14,264 bases of DNA from contig RFIM01000278.1 of the NCBI GenBank assembly GCA_003695215.1, positions 1-14,264 of the forward strand, read 5' to 3'. The position numbers were made by a program, and so were the translations under genes. Origin of the DNA: Chloroflexota bacterium. Lineage in GTDB: Bacteria > Chloroflexota > Anaerolineae > Aggregatilineales > UBA2796. Positions 1 through 6,320 of the stretch are shown here, piece after piece; positions within the stretch are counted from its first letter, which is position 1; each line of letters starts with the position of its first letter. A model generated the notes under the pieces. It saw nothing but the letters and a program-made list of their open reading frames with translations. It had not been told where the DNA came from and searched no databases.

Positions 1-1
1 G

Positions 2-1516
2 CTGCTGGCGACGCTCGATCTGGACGAGGTGTTGCGCCAAACCATCACCTTGACCACACAGACCGTTGGCGCGGCACGTGGCACTTTCTTCCTGCTGGAT
101 GAAAATGGCGAGACGCTGCAGCGTTTCATCTCGGCGCAGCACTATGACGCTGAGACGCGCGAGATCGTCTCACGACGGGTGCTAGAGCGGGGCTTGGCAG
201 GCTGGGTGATGGTCAATCGGCAATCAGCGCTGATCGAGGATACCTTGACCGATCCGCGTTGGGTCGTCCTAGATGCTGAGCGAGAGCTGGAGCGCGTGCG
301 TTCGGCGCTCTGCGTGCCTTTTTTTGTGGAAGGCGAGCTGCGTGGCGTGATGACGCTGGAGCATCCGCAGCCGAACCACTTTACGCAGGCGCATCTGCGC
401 TTGGTGGAAGCGGCTGCCAATCAGGCGGCAGCTTCCTTGCGTAACGCGCAGCTCTTTGACCGCGTGCAGGGGCAGCAGCGCCAATTGCAGGCGATTCTGG
501 ATAGCGTCTCTGAGAGCCTGCTGATGTTGGATACGCTTTTCTGCGTGCGCTTGGCAAATCCTGCGGCGTTGGCGCTGATGGGCGCCGAGGCGCAGGCAGT
601 GCTTGGCTTCAACTTGGAAGTGCTTGCCGAGCGTTTGGGCAATCCGTTTTGGGCGCACTTGGCGCAGCAGTTAAACGCCGCCTTGCAGAAAGGCACACAA
701 CAGCGCTTCGAGATGCGCGATGAGCGCACCAAACGCGATTTCGTGGTGAATGTAGCGCCCATCAATGCCAAACGCGCCGCTGAGAGCGGCTATGTGATCG
801 CGCTCAACGATGTCAGCTCCTTGAAGGACTTGACGCGCCTGAAGACGCACATGATCCAGATGGCCTCGCACGACCTGAAGAATCCTATCGGTGTGCTGCG
901 CAACTATCTGGACGTGATCCGCGCCGATGTGCGCGAAGGTACTATGCCCGATCCGCTCTTCTTGGAGAACATGCACAAAGTTTTGGCGCGCATGGAAGCG
1001 CTCGTGGTCAATTTGCTGGATATCCAACGCGCCGAAGCCGCTGAGCCGCTCAAGCGCGAGGCCTTCGATCCTCACGCTCTGATCAGTGCCTCGTTGGAAG
1101 ATATGATGCCTTCGCTGCGCGCGCGCCGCCAGACGCTTGTGCAAAACGTGCAGCCCAACTTGCGGCCGCTCAAGGGCGACTTCGATCGCCTGCGCGAGGC
1201 GATCAACAACCTGTTAGACAACGCCAGCAAGTACTCGCCTGAAGGCAGCACCATCACTATCTCTGCCTATGACGAGGACGAGCGCTTCACTTTTAGCGTG
1301 AAGGATAACGGCTATGGCATTCCTGCTGATCAGCAAGCCTCGATCTTTCAGCCCTACTTCCGTGCCGTGCAAGCTGCCACGCAGCATATCAGCGGCAGCG
1401 GCGTCGGCCTGAGTTTGGTCAAGGGAGTGATCGAGCGGCACGGTGGGCAAGTCTGGTTCATCAGCAAGGAAGGGCAGGGCAGCACCTTCGGCTTCTGGCT
1501 GCCCATTTTGAACTGA
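2..1516 (+). CDS. Sensor histidine kinase with GAF and PAS domains (5'-truncated)
   Basis: Autophosphorylating sensor kinase of a two-component system. The frame stays open to the window edge: codons 2-28 before the GTG at 29 read LLATLDLDE, which is typical GAF-domain lead-in, so that GTG is internal and the true start lies upstream. Numbering from the GTG, a GAF domain covers about 1-140, a PAS domain about 150-260, a HisKA helix pair about 265-335, and a HATPase domain about 380-491. The H-box reads ASHDLKNPI with phospho-accepting His281. The N-box (INNLLDNASKYS), G1 (DNGYGIP) and G2 (GSGVGLSLVKG) are all intact, so it should be active. No membrane segment is visible; sensing is probably cytosolic unless the missing N-terminus adds one. 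It is followed after 17 bp by the zinc-ribbon gene and probably leads a four-gene operon. Its partner may be the response regulator at 3969-4667, which is inference from proximity. The signal sensed is unknown. Confidence 0.93.
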   Translation: MLATLDLDEVLRQTITLTTQTVGAARGTFFLLDENGETLQRFISAQHYDAETREIVSRRVLERGLAGWVMVNRQSALIEDTLTDPRWVVLDAERELERVRSALCVPFFVEGELRGVMTLEHPQPNHFTQAHLRLVEAAANQAAASLRNAQLFDRVQGQQRQLQAILDSVSESLLMLDTLFCVRLANPAALALMGAEAQAVLGFNLEVLAERLGNPFWAHLAQQLNAALQKGTQQRFEMRDERTKRDFVVNVAPINAKRAAESGYVIALNDVSSLKDLTRLKTHMIQMASHDLKNPIGVLRNYLDVIRADVREGTMPDPLFLENMHKVLARMEALVVNLLDIQRAEAAEPLKREAFDPHALISASLEDMMPSLRARRQTLVQNVQPNLRPLKGDFDRLREAINNLLDNASKYSPEGSTITISAYDEDERFTFSVKDNGYGIPADQQASIFQPYFRAVQAATQHISGSGVGLSLVKGVIERHGGQVWFISKEGQGSTFGFWLPILN

Positions 1517-1533
1517 GAAAGGATACATCGCGC

Positions 1534-1935
1534 ATGGCTACCGAACCAAATGAAGCAACCGCTGCACTGCCGCCTGATCCGCCCGAGATCGCGTCACTCG
1601 ATCAAGAAGCGCCCCCGCTCGCGCCCGCCCAGACGGCGCCTGCGCCACAATCGCAGGTAACCTACTTCTACCAGCCAGTGCGCTTGGCTTGCGTGCGCTG
1701 CGGCTCGACTAACCTAGCGCACGGTATGATTGTCGAGTTCAGCGGTCAGCGTTTTGACCAAGTGCGCTTTGCGCCGCGCCGTCTCTCGCTCAAATGGCTG
1801 AATTCGCTCTTCAATTTGCGCCCATGGCGGCGCTTGCTCAAATTGGAGGCTACCGCTTGCCGCGATTGCGGCGCGGTGCTGCTGGTCGTCGATCCCGAAG
1901 CCCTGCGCCGAGCCGAGCCAACGCGTGATGCCTGA
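1534..1935 (+). CDS. Small zinc-ribbon-like protein with disordered N-terminus, function unknown
   Basis: A 133-residue protein that I do not recognise as a named family. Residues 1-45 are rich in Pro, Ala and acidic residues and look disordered. Residues 50-120 hold two knuckles, C53-x2-C56 (CVRCGS) and C109-x2-C112 (CRDCGA), which would bind one zinc as a ribbon. The loop between them is long, about 52 residues, and basic (PRRLSLKWLNSLF, RPWRRLLK), so nucleic-acid or protein contact is possible. No signal peptide or membrane span is seen. The ATG is preceded by AAAGGA about ten bases upstream, which supports this start. It lies 17 bp after the kinase and 6 bp before the sucC-like gene, so it is probably cotranscribed with both. 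A role in that operon is a guess from position. Confidence 0.75.
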   Translation: MATEPNEATAALPPDPPEIASLDQEAPPLAPAQTAPAPQSQVTYFYQPVRLACVRCGSTNLAHGMIVEFSGQRFDQVRFAPRRLSLKWLNSLFNLRPWRRLLKLEATACRDCGAVLLVVDPEALRRAEPTRDA

Positions 1936-1941
1936 CTGACC

Positions 1942-3108
1942 GTGAACCTGCACGAGTATCAAGCCAAGACCATCTTCGCCCGCTACGGTATCCCAACGCC
2001 AAACGGGATGGTCGTCACCTCGCCACAAGAGGCCTACGATGCTGCTCGTGAGCTGGATAGCGAAGTCGTCATCAAGGCGCAGGTGCTGAGCAAAGGGCGT
2101 GGCAAGGGCGGCGGCATTCGCCTGGCCCGCACGGCCGATCAGGCGCGCCAAATGGCCGAGGCCGTCCTCGCCTTGTCCATCAACGGTTTGCCTGTGCATA
2201 AAGTGCTGGTCGAGCCGAGCGCCGATATCCACCAGGAGTTCTATCTGGGCATTCATAACGACCGCGCCGCGGAGCAGCCTGTCATCACTGCAACTACTGG
2301 CGCCATCGGCATGAGCATCTCTGCTAGCCGCAGCACGGGCAAAATGGCGCGTGAGCTGATCGATCCGCTGTTGGGCTTACAAGATCATCAAGTGCGCCAC
2401 CTGCTGGTCAGCCTGGAGCTGCCACGCCAATTATGGAAGCCGTTCGGGCAAATTGCGCATCGGCTCTACCGTTGCTTTTACGAGAACGATGCCATGCAGG
2501 CCGAGATCGATCCTTTGGCATGGACGCGCAGCGGGCATTTCGTCGCTGTGGACGGCAACTTGATCCTTGATGACAGCGCGCTCTTCCGCCATCCCGATCT
2601 GGCCGATATGCGCGACCTGCACGCCGAGTTGCCGCAGGCAATGCGCGCTCGGGCGCTTGGGCTGAGCTATGTGCCGCTCGATGGCGAGATTGGCTGCGTA
2701 GTGAACGGCGCTGGGCTGGGCATGGCAATTATGGACATGATTCAGGCGGAAGCGGCGCGCTCAAGTGCTTCTGTGCGCTTGGCCAACTTCATCGATATCG
2801 GCGGCGGCGCACGCGCCGATAAAGTCATCGCCGCCATGCAGATCGTCAGCAGCCAAGTTGGCGTGCGCGCCTTGCTCATCAGCATTTTTGGCGGCATCAC
2901 CCGCTGTGATGAAGTGGCACAAGGCATTGTGCAGGCGGTCAGTGGGCTGCACTTGCACTTGCCGCTGATCGTGCGCTTGGCAGGCACACATGCTGAGCAG
3001 GGCTATCGGGTGCTCGAAGCTGCGAGTTTGCCGAACGTGCAAATCGCCGCATCGCTGACCGAAGCTGCAGAAAAGGCTGTGCAGGCTGTTCGGGAATACG
3101 CGCCATGA
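1942..3108 (+). CDS. sucC: Succinyl-CoA synthetase beta-subunit family protein (ATP-grasp), divergent
   Basis: Nucleotide-binding subunit of an ADP- or GDP-forming acyl-CoA ligase. It is 388 residues, the length I recall for E. coli SucC. It opens with the hallmark MNLHEYQAK and carries an ATP-grasp domain (about 1-230) and a ligase domain (about 245-385) with NGAGL (Asn255), FIDIGGGA and FGGITRCD. Conserved nucleotide and metal positions include Lys45, Gly-Arg-Gly at 52-54, Glu188 and Asp204. Recalling the E. coli sequence, three signatures differ: EINPL is EIDPL (Asp190 for a Mg-binding Asn), QVHAGGRGK is QVLSKGRGK, and the acidic EGGVEIEKVA stretch is replaced by TGAIGMSISASRS. Succinate as substrate is therefore uncertain; malate or another acid is possible. 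The start is GTG with no clear Shine-Dalgarno, 6 bp after the previous stop, suggesting translational coupling. It overlaps the alpha-subunit gene by ATGA. Confidence 0.85.
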   Translation: MNLHEYQAKTIFARYGIPTPNGMVVTSPQEAYDAARELDSEVVIKAQVLSKGRGKGGGIRLARTADQARQMAEAVLALSINGLPVHKVLVEPSADIHQEFYLGIHNDRAAEQPVITATTGAIGMSISASRSTGKMARELIDPLLGLQDHQVRHLLVSLELPRQLWKPFGQIAHRLYRCFYENDAMQAEIDPLAWTRSGHFVAVDGNLILDDSALFRHPDLADMRDLHAELPQAMRARALGLSYVPLDGEIGCVVNGAGLGMAIMDMIQAEAARSSASVRLANFIDIGGGARADKVIAAMQIVSSQVGVRALLISIFGGITRCDEVAQGIVQAVSGLHLHLPLIVRLAGTHAEQGYRVLEAASLPNVQIAASLTEAAEKAVQAVREYAP

Positions 3109-3974
3109 GATGGTTGCCTAACCGCGAGACTCGCGTGCTGGTGCAGGGCATCACAGGGCGCGAAGGCGCCTATCACACTGAGCAGATGCTCGCCTATGGC
3201 ACTAACATCGTAGCAGGCGTCACACCTGGCAAAGGCGGCGAGTGGCTCTTCGCGCGCATCCCAATCTTCGATTCAGTCCAAGAAGCCTGTCATGCCACTG
3301 GCGCCACTGTCTCAGTGATGTTCGTGCCGCCGCGCGCTGCAGTCGATGCGCTCTACGAGGCGATCAGCGCGCAGCTCGAGCTGATCGTGTGCATCACTGA
3401 GAATATCCCTGTGCGCGATATGATGCACGTCAAACGGTTGCTCGCACTCAGCCAGACTGTACTACTCGGGCCGAGCTCACCTGGCTTGATCGTGCCGAAT
3501 CAGGTCAAGCTGGGCATCATTCCAAGCGAGATTGCTATAGCAGGCAGAGTCGGCATTGTCTCGCGCAGCAGCACGCTCCTTTACGAAGTGACTGAGGCCT
3601 TGACGCGCCATGAGATCGGGCAGCGCGCTTGCATCGGTCTGGGCGGTGATATGGTCTCGGGCACACACTTCACAGATGTCCTGACCTTTTTTGAAGACGA
3701 TCCCTACACCGACTGCGTGGTGCTGATCGGCGAGATTGGCGGCGTGAGCGAGCAGCGCGCGGCGCGCTTCATCCGCGAGCGCATGACCAAGCCAGTGATC
3801 GCCTACATCGCAGGCAAAACGGCGCCGAAAAATCAGCGCATGGGGCACGCCGGCGCCATTGTTGAAGGCGAGATTGGGAGCTATGAAGAGAAAGTTGAAG
3901 CGCTGCTGCAGGCAGGCGTGCGCCTCGCTGAGACGCCCGACGCCATCACGCGCTTGCTTGCACAACGCTTATGA
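3105..3974 (+). CDS. sucD: Succinyl-CoA synthetase alpha-subunit family protein, divergent active site
   Basis: CoA-binding, phospho-histidine subunit that pairs with the upstream beta subunit to make acyl-CoA from acid, CoA and NTP. It is 289 residues, the family's usual length. The Rossmann CoA-binding domain (about 5-125) has QGITGREG, YGT and VTPGKGG. The ligase domain (about 145-285) has IGEIGG with Glu210 and RMGHAGAI with the phosphorylated His248. Several near-invariant sites are changed against E. coli SucD as I remember it: GPNCPG is GPSSPG (Ser124, Ser125 in place of Asn, Cys), SRSGTL is SRSSTL, GGDPIPG is GGDMVSG, and GGKGTA is GEIGSY. The catalytic histidine and its acidic partner remain, so it is probably active, perhaps on a different acyl group. 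The ATG lies inside the sucC stop (ATGA) with a weak GGGAA upstream. Its own stop overlaps the convergent response-regulator gene by 6 nt. Confidence 0.85.
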   Translation: MRWLPNRETRVLVQGITGREGAYHTEQMLAYGTNIVAGVTPGKGGEWLFARIPIFDSVQEACHATGATVSVMFVPPRAAVDALYEAISAQLELIVCITENIPVRDMMHVKRLLALSQTVLLGPSSPGLIVPNQVKLGIIPSEIAIAGRVGIVSRSSTLLYEVTEALTRHEIGQRACIGLGGDMVSGTHFTDVLTFFEDDPYTDCVVLIGEIGGVSEQRAARFIRERMTKPVIAYIAGKTAPKNQRMGHAGAIVEGEIGSYEEKVEALLQAGVRLAETPDAITRLLAQRL

Positions 3975-4667
3975 TGAAGGTGAGACCATGTAGCCGACGC
4001 CGAAAATAGTGCGGATGAAGCGGCTGGCATCGGCCTCGCCGCCAAGCTTGGCGCGTAGGTTGCGAATGTGCGCCCGTACCAAATCTGGATCGCCTGTCTG
4101 CGCGGGATAATCCCAGACAGCTTCCAGCAAATGTGATGGCGAGAACGGCTGATTCGGATGCTCCATCAAATAGCGCAGCAGGCGATGCTCAGTTGCCGTC
4201 AGCTGTACGACTTTCCCGTTTATGTGCACTTGATAAGTGGTCGAGTCAAGGCGCACGTCGCCCAGCTCAATGACAGATTGTGCGCCTTTCAGGTGCTGCA
4301 CACGGCGCAGCAGAGCGCGCACGCGCGCGTTCAGCTCGGTCAGCTCGAAGGGCTTGGTCACATAATCATCGCCGCCAGCATCTAGGCCAGCGATGATCTC
4401 TTCAGTCTGCACGTGCGCCGTCAGGAATAAGATCAGTAGATCGGCATAGCGTGGATCGGCGCGCAGCTGCTTGCAGAGCTTCAGGCCGTCCATGTCGGGC
4501 ATGCTGATGTCGAGAATCAGCAGATCAGGGCGGCGCGCTGAGATTTTCTGCATGGCCTCTTGCGCTGAGAGCGCTCGTCCGAATTGGTAGCCTTCACGCT
4601 TTAAGGCACGCTCTAACGTCCCCAGTACATCAGATTCATCATCCACTGCTAGGATATAGTGAGCCAT
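3969..4667 (-). CDS. Two-component response regulator, OmpR/PhoB family
   Basis: DNA-binding transcription regulator of 232 residues. The receiver domain (about 1-118) has the acidic pair Asp9-Asp10, phospho-acceptor Asp53 in LLILDISMPDMDG, Thr83 and Lys105 (VTKPF). A winged-helix effector domain (about 130-230) has the OmpR features LTATEHRLLRYLMEH, AHIRNLRAKLG and IRTIFGVGYM. The start is placed at the ATG whose complement is 4665-4667, because AAAGGCG lies 8 nt upstream and a TATAAT box lies just beyond that. The longer frame to 4727 would put the first 20 codons across and upstream of the promoter. The gene converges on sucD and their ends overlap by 6 nt. Its kinase is not adjacent; the one at 2-1516 is the nearest candidate. 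Target genes are not evident. Confidence 0.93.
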   Translation of the reverse strand: MAHYILAVDDESDVLGTLERALKREGYQFGRALSAQEAMQKISARRPDLLILDISMPDMDGLKLCKQLRADPRYADLLILFLTAHVQTEEIIAGLDAGGDDYVTKPFELTELNARVRALLRRVQHLKGAQSVIELGDVRLDSTTYQVHINGKVVQLTATEHRLLRYLMEHPNQPFSPSHLLEAVWDYPAQTGDPDLVRAHIRNLRAKLGGEADASRFIRTIFGVGYMVSPSS

Positions 4668-4675
4668 ATGCTTAT

Positions 4676-4682
4676 CGCCTTT
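4676..4682 (-). promoter_or_regulatory. Ribosome binding site deciding the response-regulator start
   Basis: On the minus strand this reads AAAGGCG and ends 8 nt before the ATG at 4667. It favours that ATG over the upstream in-frame ATG at 4727, which has no comparable site. Confidence 0.6.
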
Positions 4683-4698
4683 ACGTATTTCACGCATC

Positions 4699-4726
4699 AT
4701 TATACCAAAAATCAAATTCTTGTGCA
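4699..4726 (-). promoter_or_regulatory. Sigma70-like promoter for the response regulator
   Basis: The minus strand reads TATAAT (complement of 4699-4704), a perfect -10 box. A weak -35 candidate TGCACA (complement of 4721-4726) lies 16 nt upstream. Transcription would start near 4692, leaving a leader of about 25 nt with the ribosome site in it. The -10 is strong; the -35 is a poor match to TTGACA. Confidence 0.6.
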
Positions 4727-4764
4727 TGGAATCAGCGCCTTTGGCACGCGCGCGCTGAAGGAAA

Positions 4765-4793
4765 TTGTCCTCAAGAGCAGAGCGCGCTACAAT
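4765..4793 (+). promoter_or_regulatory. Sigma70-like promoter giving a probable leaderless mRNA
   Basis: TTGTCC (4765-4770) and TACAAT (4788-4793) are separated by exactly 17 nt, matching the -35/-10 consensus at 4 of 6 and 5 of 6 positions. The expected start, about 7 nt past the -10, is 4800-4801, which is the A of the ATG at 4801. The message for the following gene would then have no leader, and there is indeed no Shine-Dalgarno in front of that ATG. It is divergent from the response-regulator promoter, about 60 bp away. Confidence 0.55.
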
Positions 4794-4800
4794 GTGCCTG

Positions 4801-5139
4801 ATGAGCGACGAAATTTTTCTGTACCTGACAACTATTGGGCATAAGAGCGGCCTGCCGCATCAGATTGAGATATGGTTTGTACAGCACGGCGGGCGCTACT
4901 ACATGGTAGCCGAGCGCCGTGAGCAGGCGCACTGGGTGCAGAACATCCTGCGCAGGCCGCAAGTGCAGTTCAGCTTGGGCAGGCGCAACGCGCCGACTGC
5001 GGTCTTGCCGCTCGCCTGGGCGCAAGCGCGCCTAGTGCCTGCCGACGAGCCTGTGGCTGCTGAAGTGCACGCCTTGATGGACGCTAAATACGCTTGGAGC
5101 GACGGTCTGATCGTCGAATTGCAACCGATAGAACAATGA
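4801..5139 (+). CDS. Deazaflavin (F420)-dependent nitroreductase-family protein
   Basis: A 112-residue cytosolic protein of the split-barrel Ddn-like nitroreductase/quinone-reductase family, which uses F420H2 or related flavins in its characterised members. The family pattern is clear: LYLTTIGHKSGLPHQIEIWF (residues 8-27), then GGRYYMVAERREQAHWVQNI (30-49), and a short C-terminal barrel strand. Which substrate it reduces cannot be read from sequence, and some relatives bind heme or have no known activity. Three in-frame starts exist: TTG 4765, ATG 4792 and ATG 4801. The first two lie within the predicted -35 and -10 boxes, and family members begin close to the 4801 start, so that is chosen. 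No Shine-Dalgarno is visible, in keeping with leaderless initiation. Its stop overlaps the start of the lipoprotein gene (ATGA), implying translational coupling. Confidence 0.82.
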   Translation: MSDEIFLYLTTIGHKSGLPHQIEIWFVQHGGRYYMVAERREQAHWVQNILRRPQVQFSLGRRNAPTAVLPLAWAQARLVPADEPVAAEVHALMDAKYAWSDGLIVELQPIEQ

Positions 5140-6320
5140 TACGCCGCTTGGCTTATCTCCTAGTGCTGTTGCTGAGCCTGAGCGCGTGTAACGGCGCGCC
5201 AGGCGTTCTGATCGCCACGCCCTTGCCGCCCGACGCCGATTTCCGCACCTATCGGCATCCGAGCGGCGTTTTCACGCTACGCTTGCCGCCGGAATGGTCA
5301 GTGCGCGATGTGAGCGACGCCAATGCCGTGCGCGCTGAATTTTCCGCGCCGAATGCCAATAGCTTGCCGCTGAGCGTCTATATTTTGAACAGCGGCACGC
5401 CTTTGAGCGCCACAGCCCTGATCGAACAGCTTGACCGCTACCTGCAAATTGCTCATGGCAGCGCCTACCGCGAAGTGAACCGCTCGGCCCAAGGCGATGG
5501 CAGCTGGCGCGTCGTTGGCGTGCGCCAAACAGGCATCGGCGAGCGCGTCCTGAACACTTTTGTGCAGGCCGATGGCACTTTCCTGAGCGTGATCGAAGCC
5601 GACGTGACCGATCTGGATGAAGCGGCGCTGCGAACGCTGCGCGCCGTGATCAATACCTTGCGCGTCGATCCGAATGCGGCTTTGCGCATCAGCGATCTAA
5701 ATCAGGCGCCTGAAGTGCCTGTAGCCGCAGTCGGCTCGCTGCTGTTCAGCGCGTTGCACAGCTGGACGGCGCCGAACGGCGACTTCATCATCAACGGCAT
5801 GCTGACTAACGCCGCAGGCGCGCCGCTAGAGGCGATTCGTGTCACAGCGTTGCTCTATGACGCCAATGACACTGTATTGAGCGAGCAGGCGAACGTGCTT
5901 AGCGCTGAGATTCTGATGCCGAACGCCAGCGCGCCGTTCTCAATCCGCTTTCGTGGCGGCAAGCCCAGTCGGGCAGTGCGCTATGAGCTGCGCAGCGCCG
6001 CGCGGCACGCCGAATTCGCTTTGCAGAACTATCTGGGCGAGGAAGCCTTCATCCGCGGCAATGAGATCGCCCGTTATAACGCCAACGGCTTCCTGACGGT
6101 CAGCGGCGATATCGTCAACCAGACGCAAGGCGCCGCCAACTTCGTCAAGATCATCGTAGCTGTGCTGGACGATCAAGGGCGCGTAGTCGCCACGGATAGC
6201 ACCTTCTTGAATCGGCCTGTGCTGCTGCCTGGCGAGGCAGCGCGCTTCGAGATCGTCTTCCCTGAGCTAGGCGGCAGCGCCATCCGCTATGTGATCAGCG
6301 TGGAAGGCAAGCGCGGCTAA
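5136..6320 (+). CDS. Lipoprotein with two C-terminal FxLYD-like domains
   Basis: A 394-residue exported lipoprotein of unknown role. The start is the ATG at 5136, inside the stop of the preceding gene; from there the protein opens MIRRLAYLLVLLLSLSAC, a standard signal with lipobox L15-S-A-Cys18. A start at 5094 would place 14 charged residues before the signal and is unlikely. After a Pro-rich linker, residues about 35-185 form one alpha/beta domain starting with YRHPSGVFTLRLPPEW, a pattern seen in PsbP/DUF1795-like extracytoplasmic domains. Residues about 205-300 and 315-390 are two related beta-sandwich repeats of FxLYD type (FIINGMLTNAAGAPLEAIRV; LTVSGDIVNQTQGAANFVKI). The protein should be anchored on the outer face of the membrane and probably acts in binding or adhesion rather than catalysis. 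Its end overlaps the convergent aminotransferase gene by 4 nt. Confidence 0.85.
   Translation: MIRRLAYLLVLLLSLSACNGAPGVLIATPLPPDADFRTYRHPSGVFTLRLPPEWSVRDVSDANAVRAEFSAPNANSLPLSVYILNSGTPLSATALIEQLDRYLQIAHGSAYREVNRSAQGDGSWRVVGVRQTGIGERVLNTFVQADGTFLSVIEADVTDLDEAALRTLRAVINTLRVDPNAALRISDLNQAPEVPVAAVGSLLFSALHSWTAPNGDFIINGMLTNAAGAPLEAIRVTALLYDANDTVLSEQANVLSAEILMPNASAPFSIRFRGGKPSRAVRYELRSAARHAEFALQNYLGEEAFIRGNEIARYNANGFLTVSGDIVNQTQGAANFVKIIVAVLDDQGRVVATDSTFLNRPVLLPGEAARFEIVFPELGGSAIRYVISVEGKRG

Noticed and set aside
1942..3974. sucCD-like genes as decaying pseudogenes
   Set aside because: Both have family-standard length, intact frames, the phospho-His and metal/CoA sites; changes are focused rather than scattered.
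4668..4727. Longer N-terminus for the response regulator from the ATG at 4727
   Set aside because: Those codons cross the TATAAT box and the leader; the ATG at 4667 has a ribosome site and gives the normal receiver-domain N-terminus.
5094..5135. Longer start for the lipoprotein
   Set aside because: It adds 14 highly charged residues in front of a complete signal peptide; the ATG at 5136 with ATGA coupling is far more natural.
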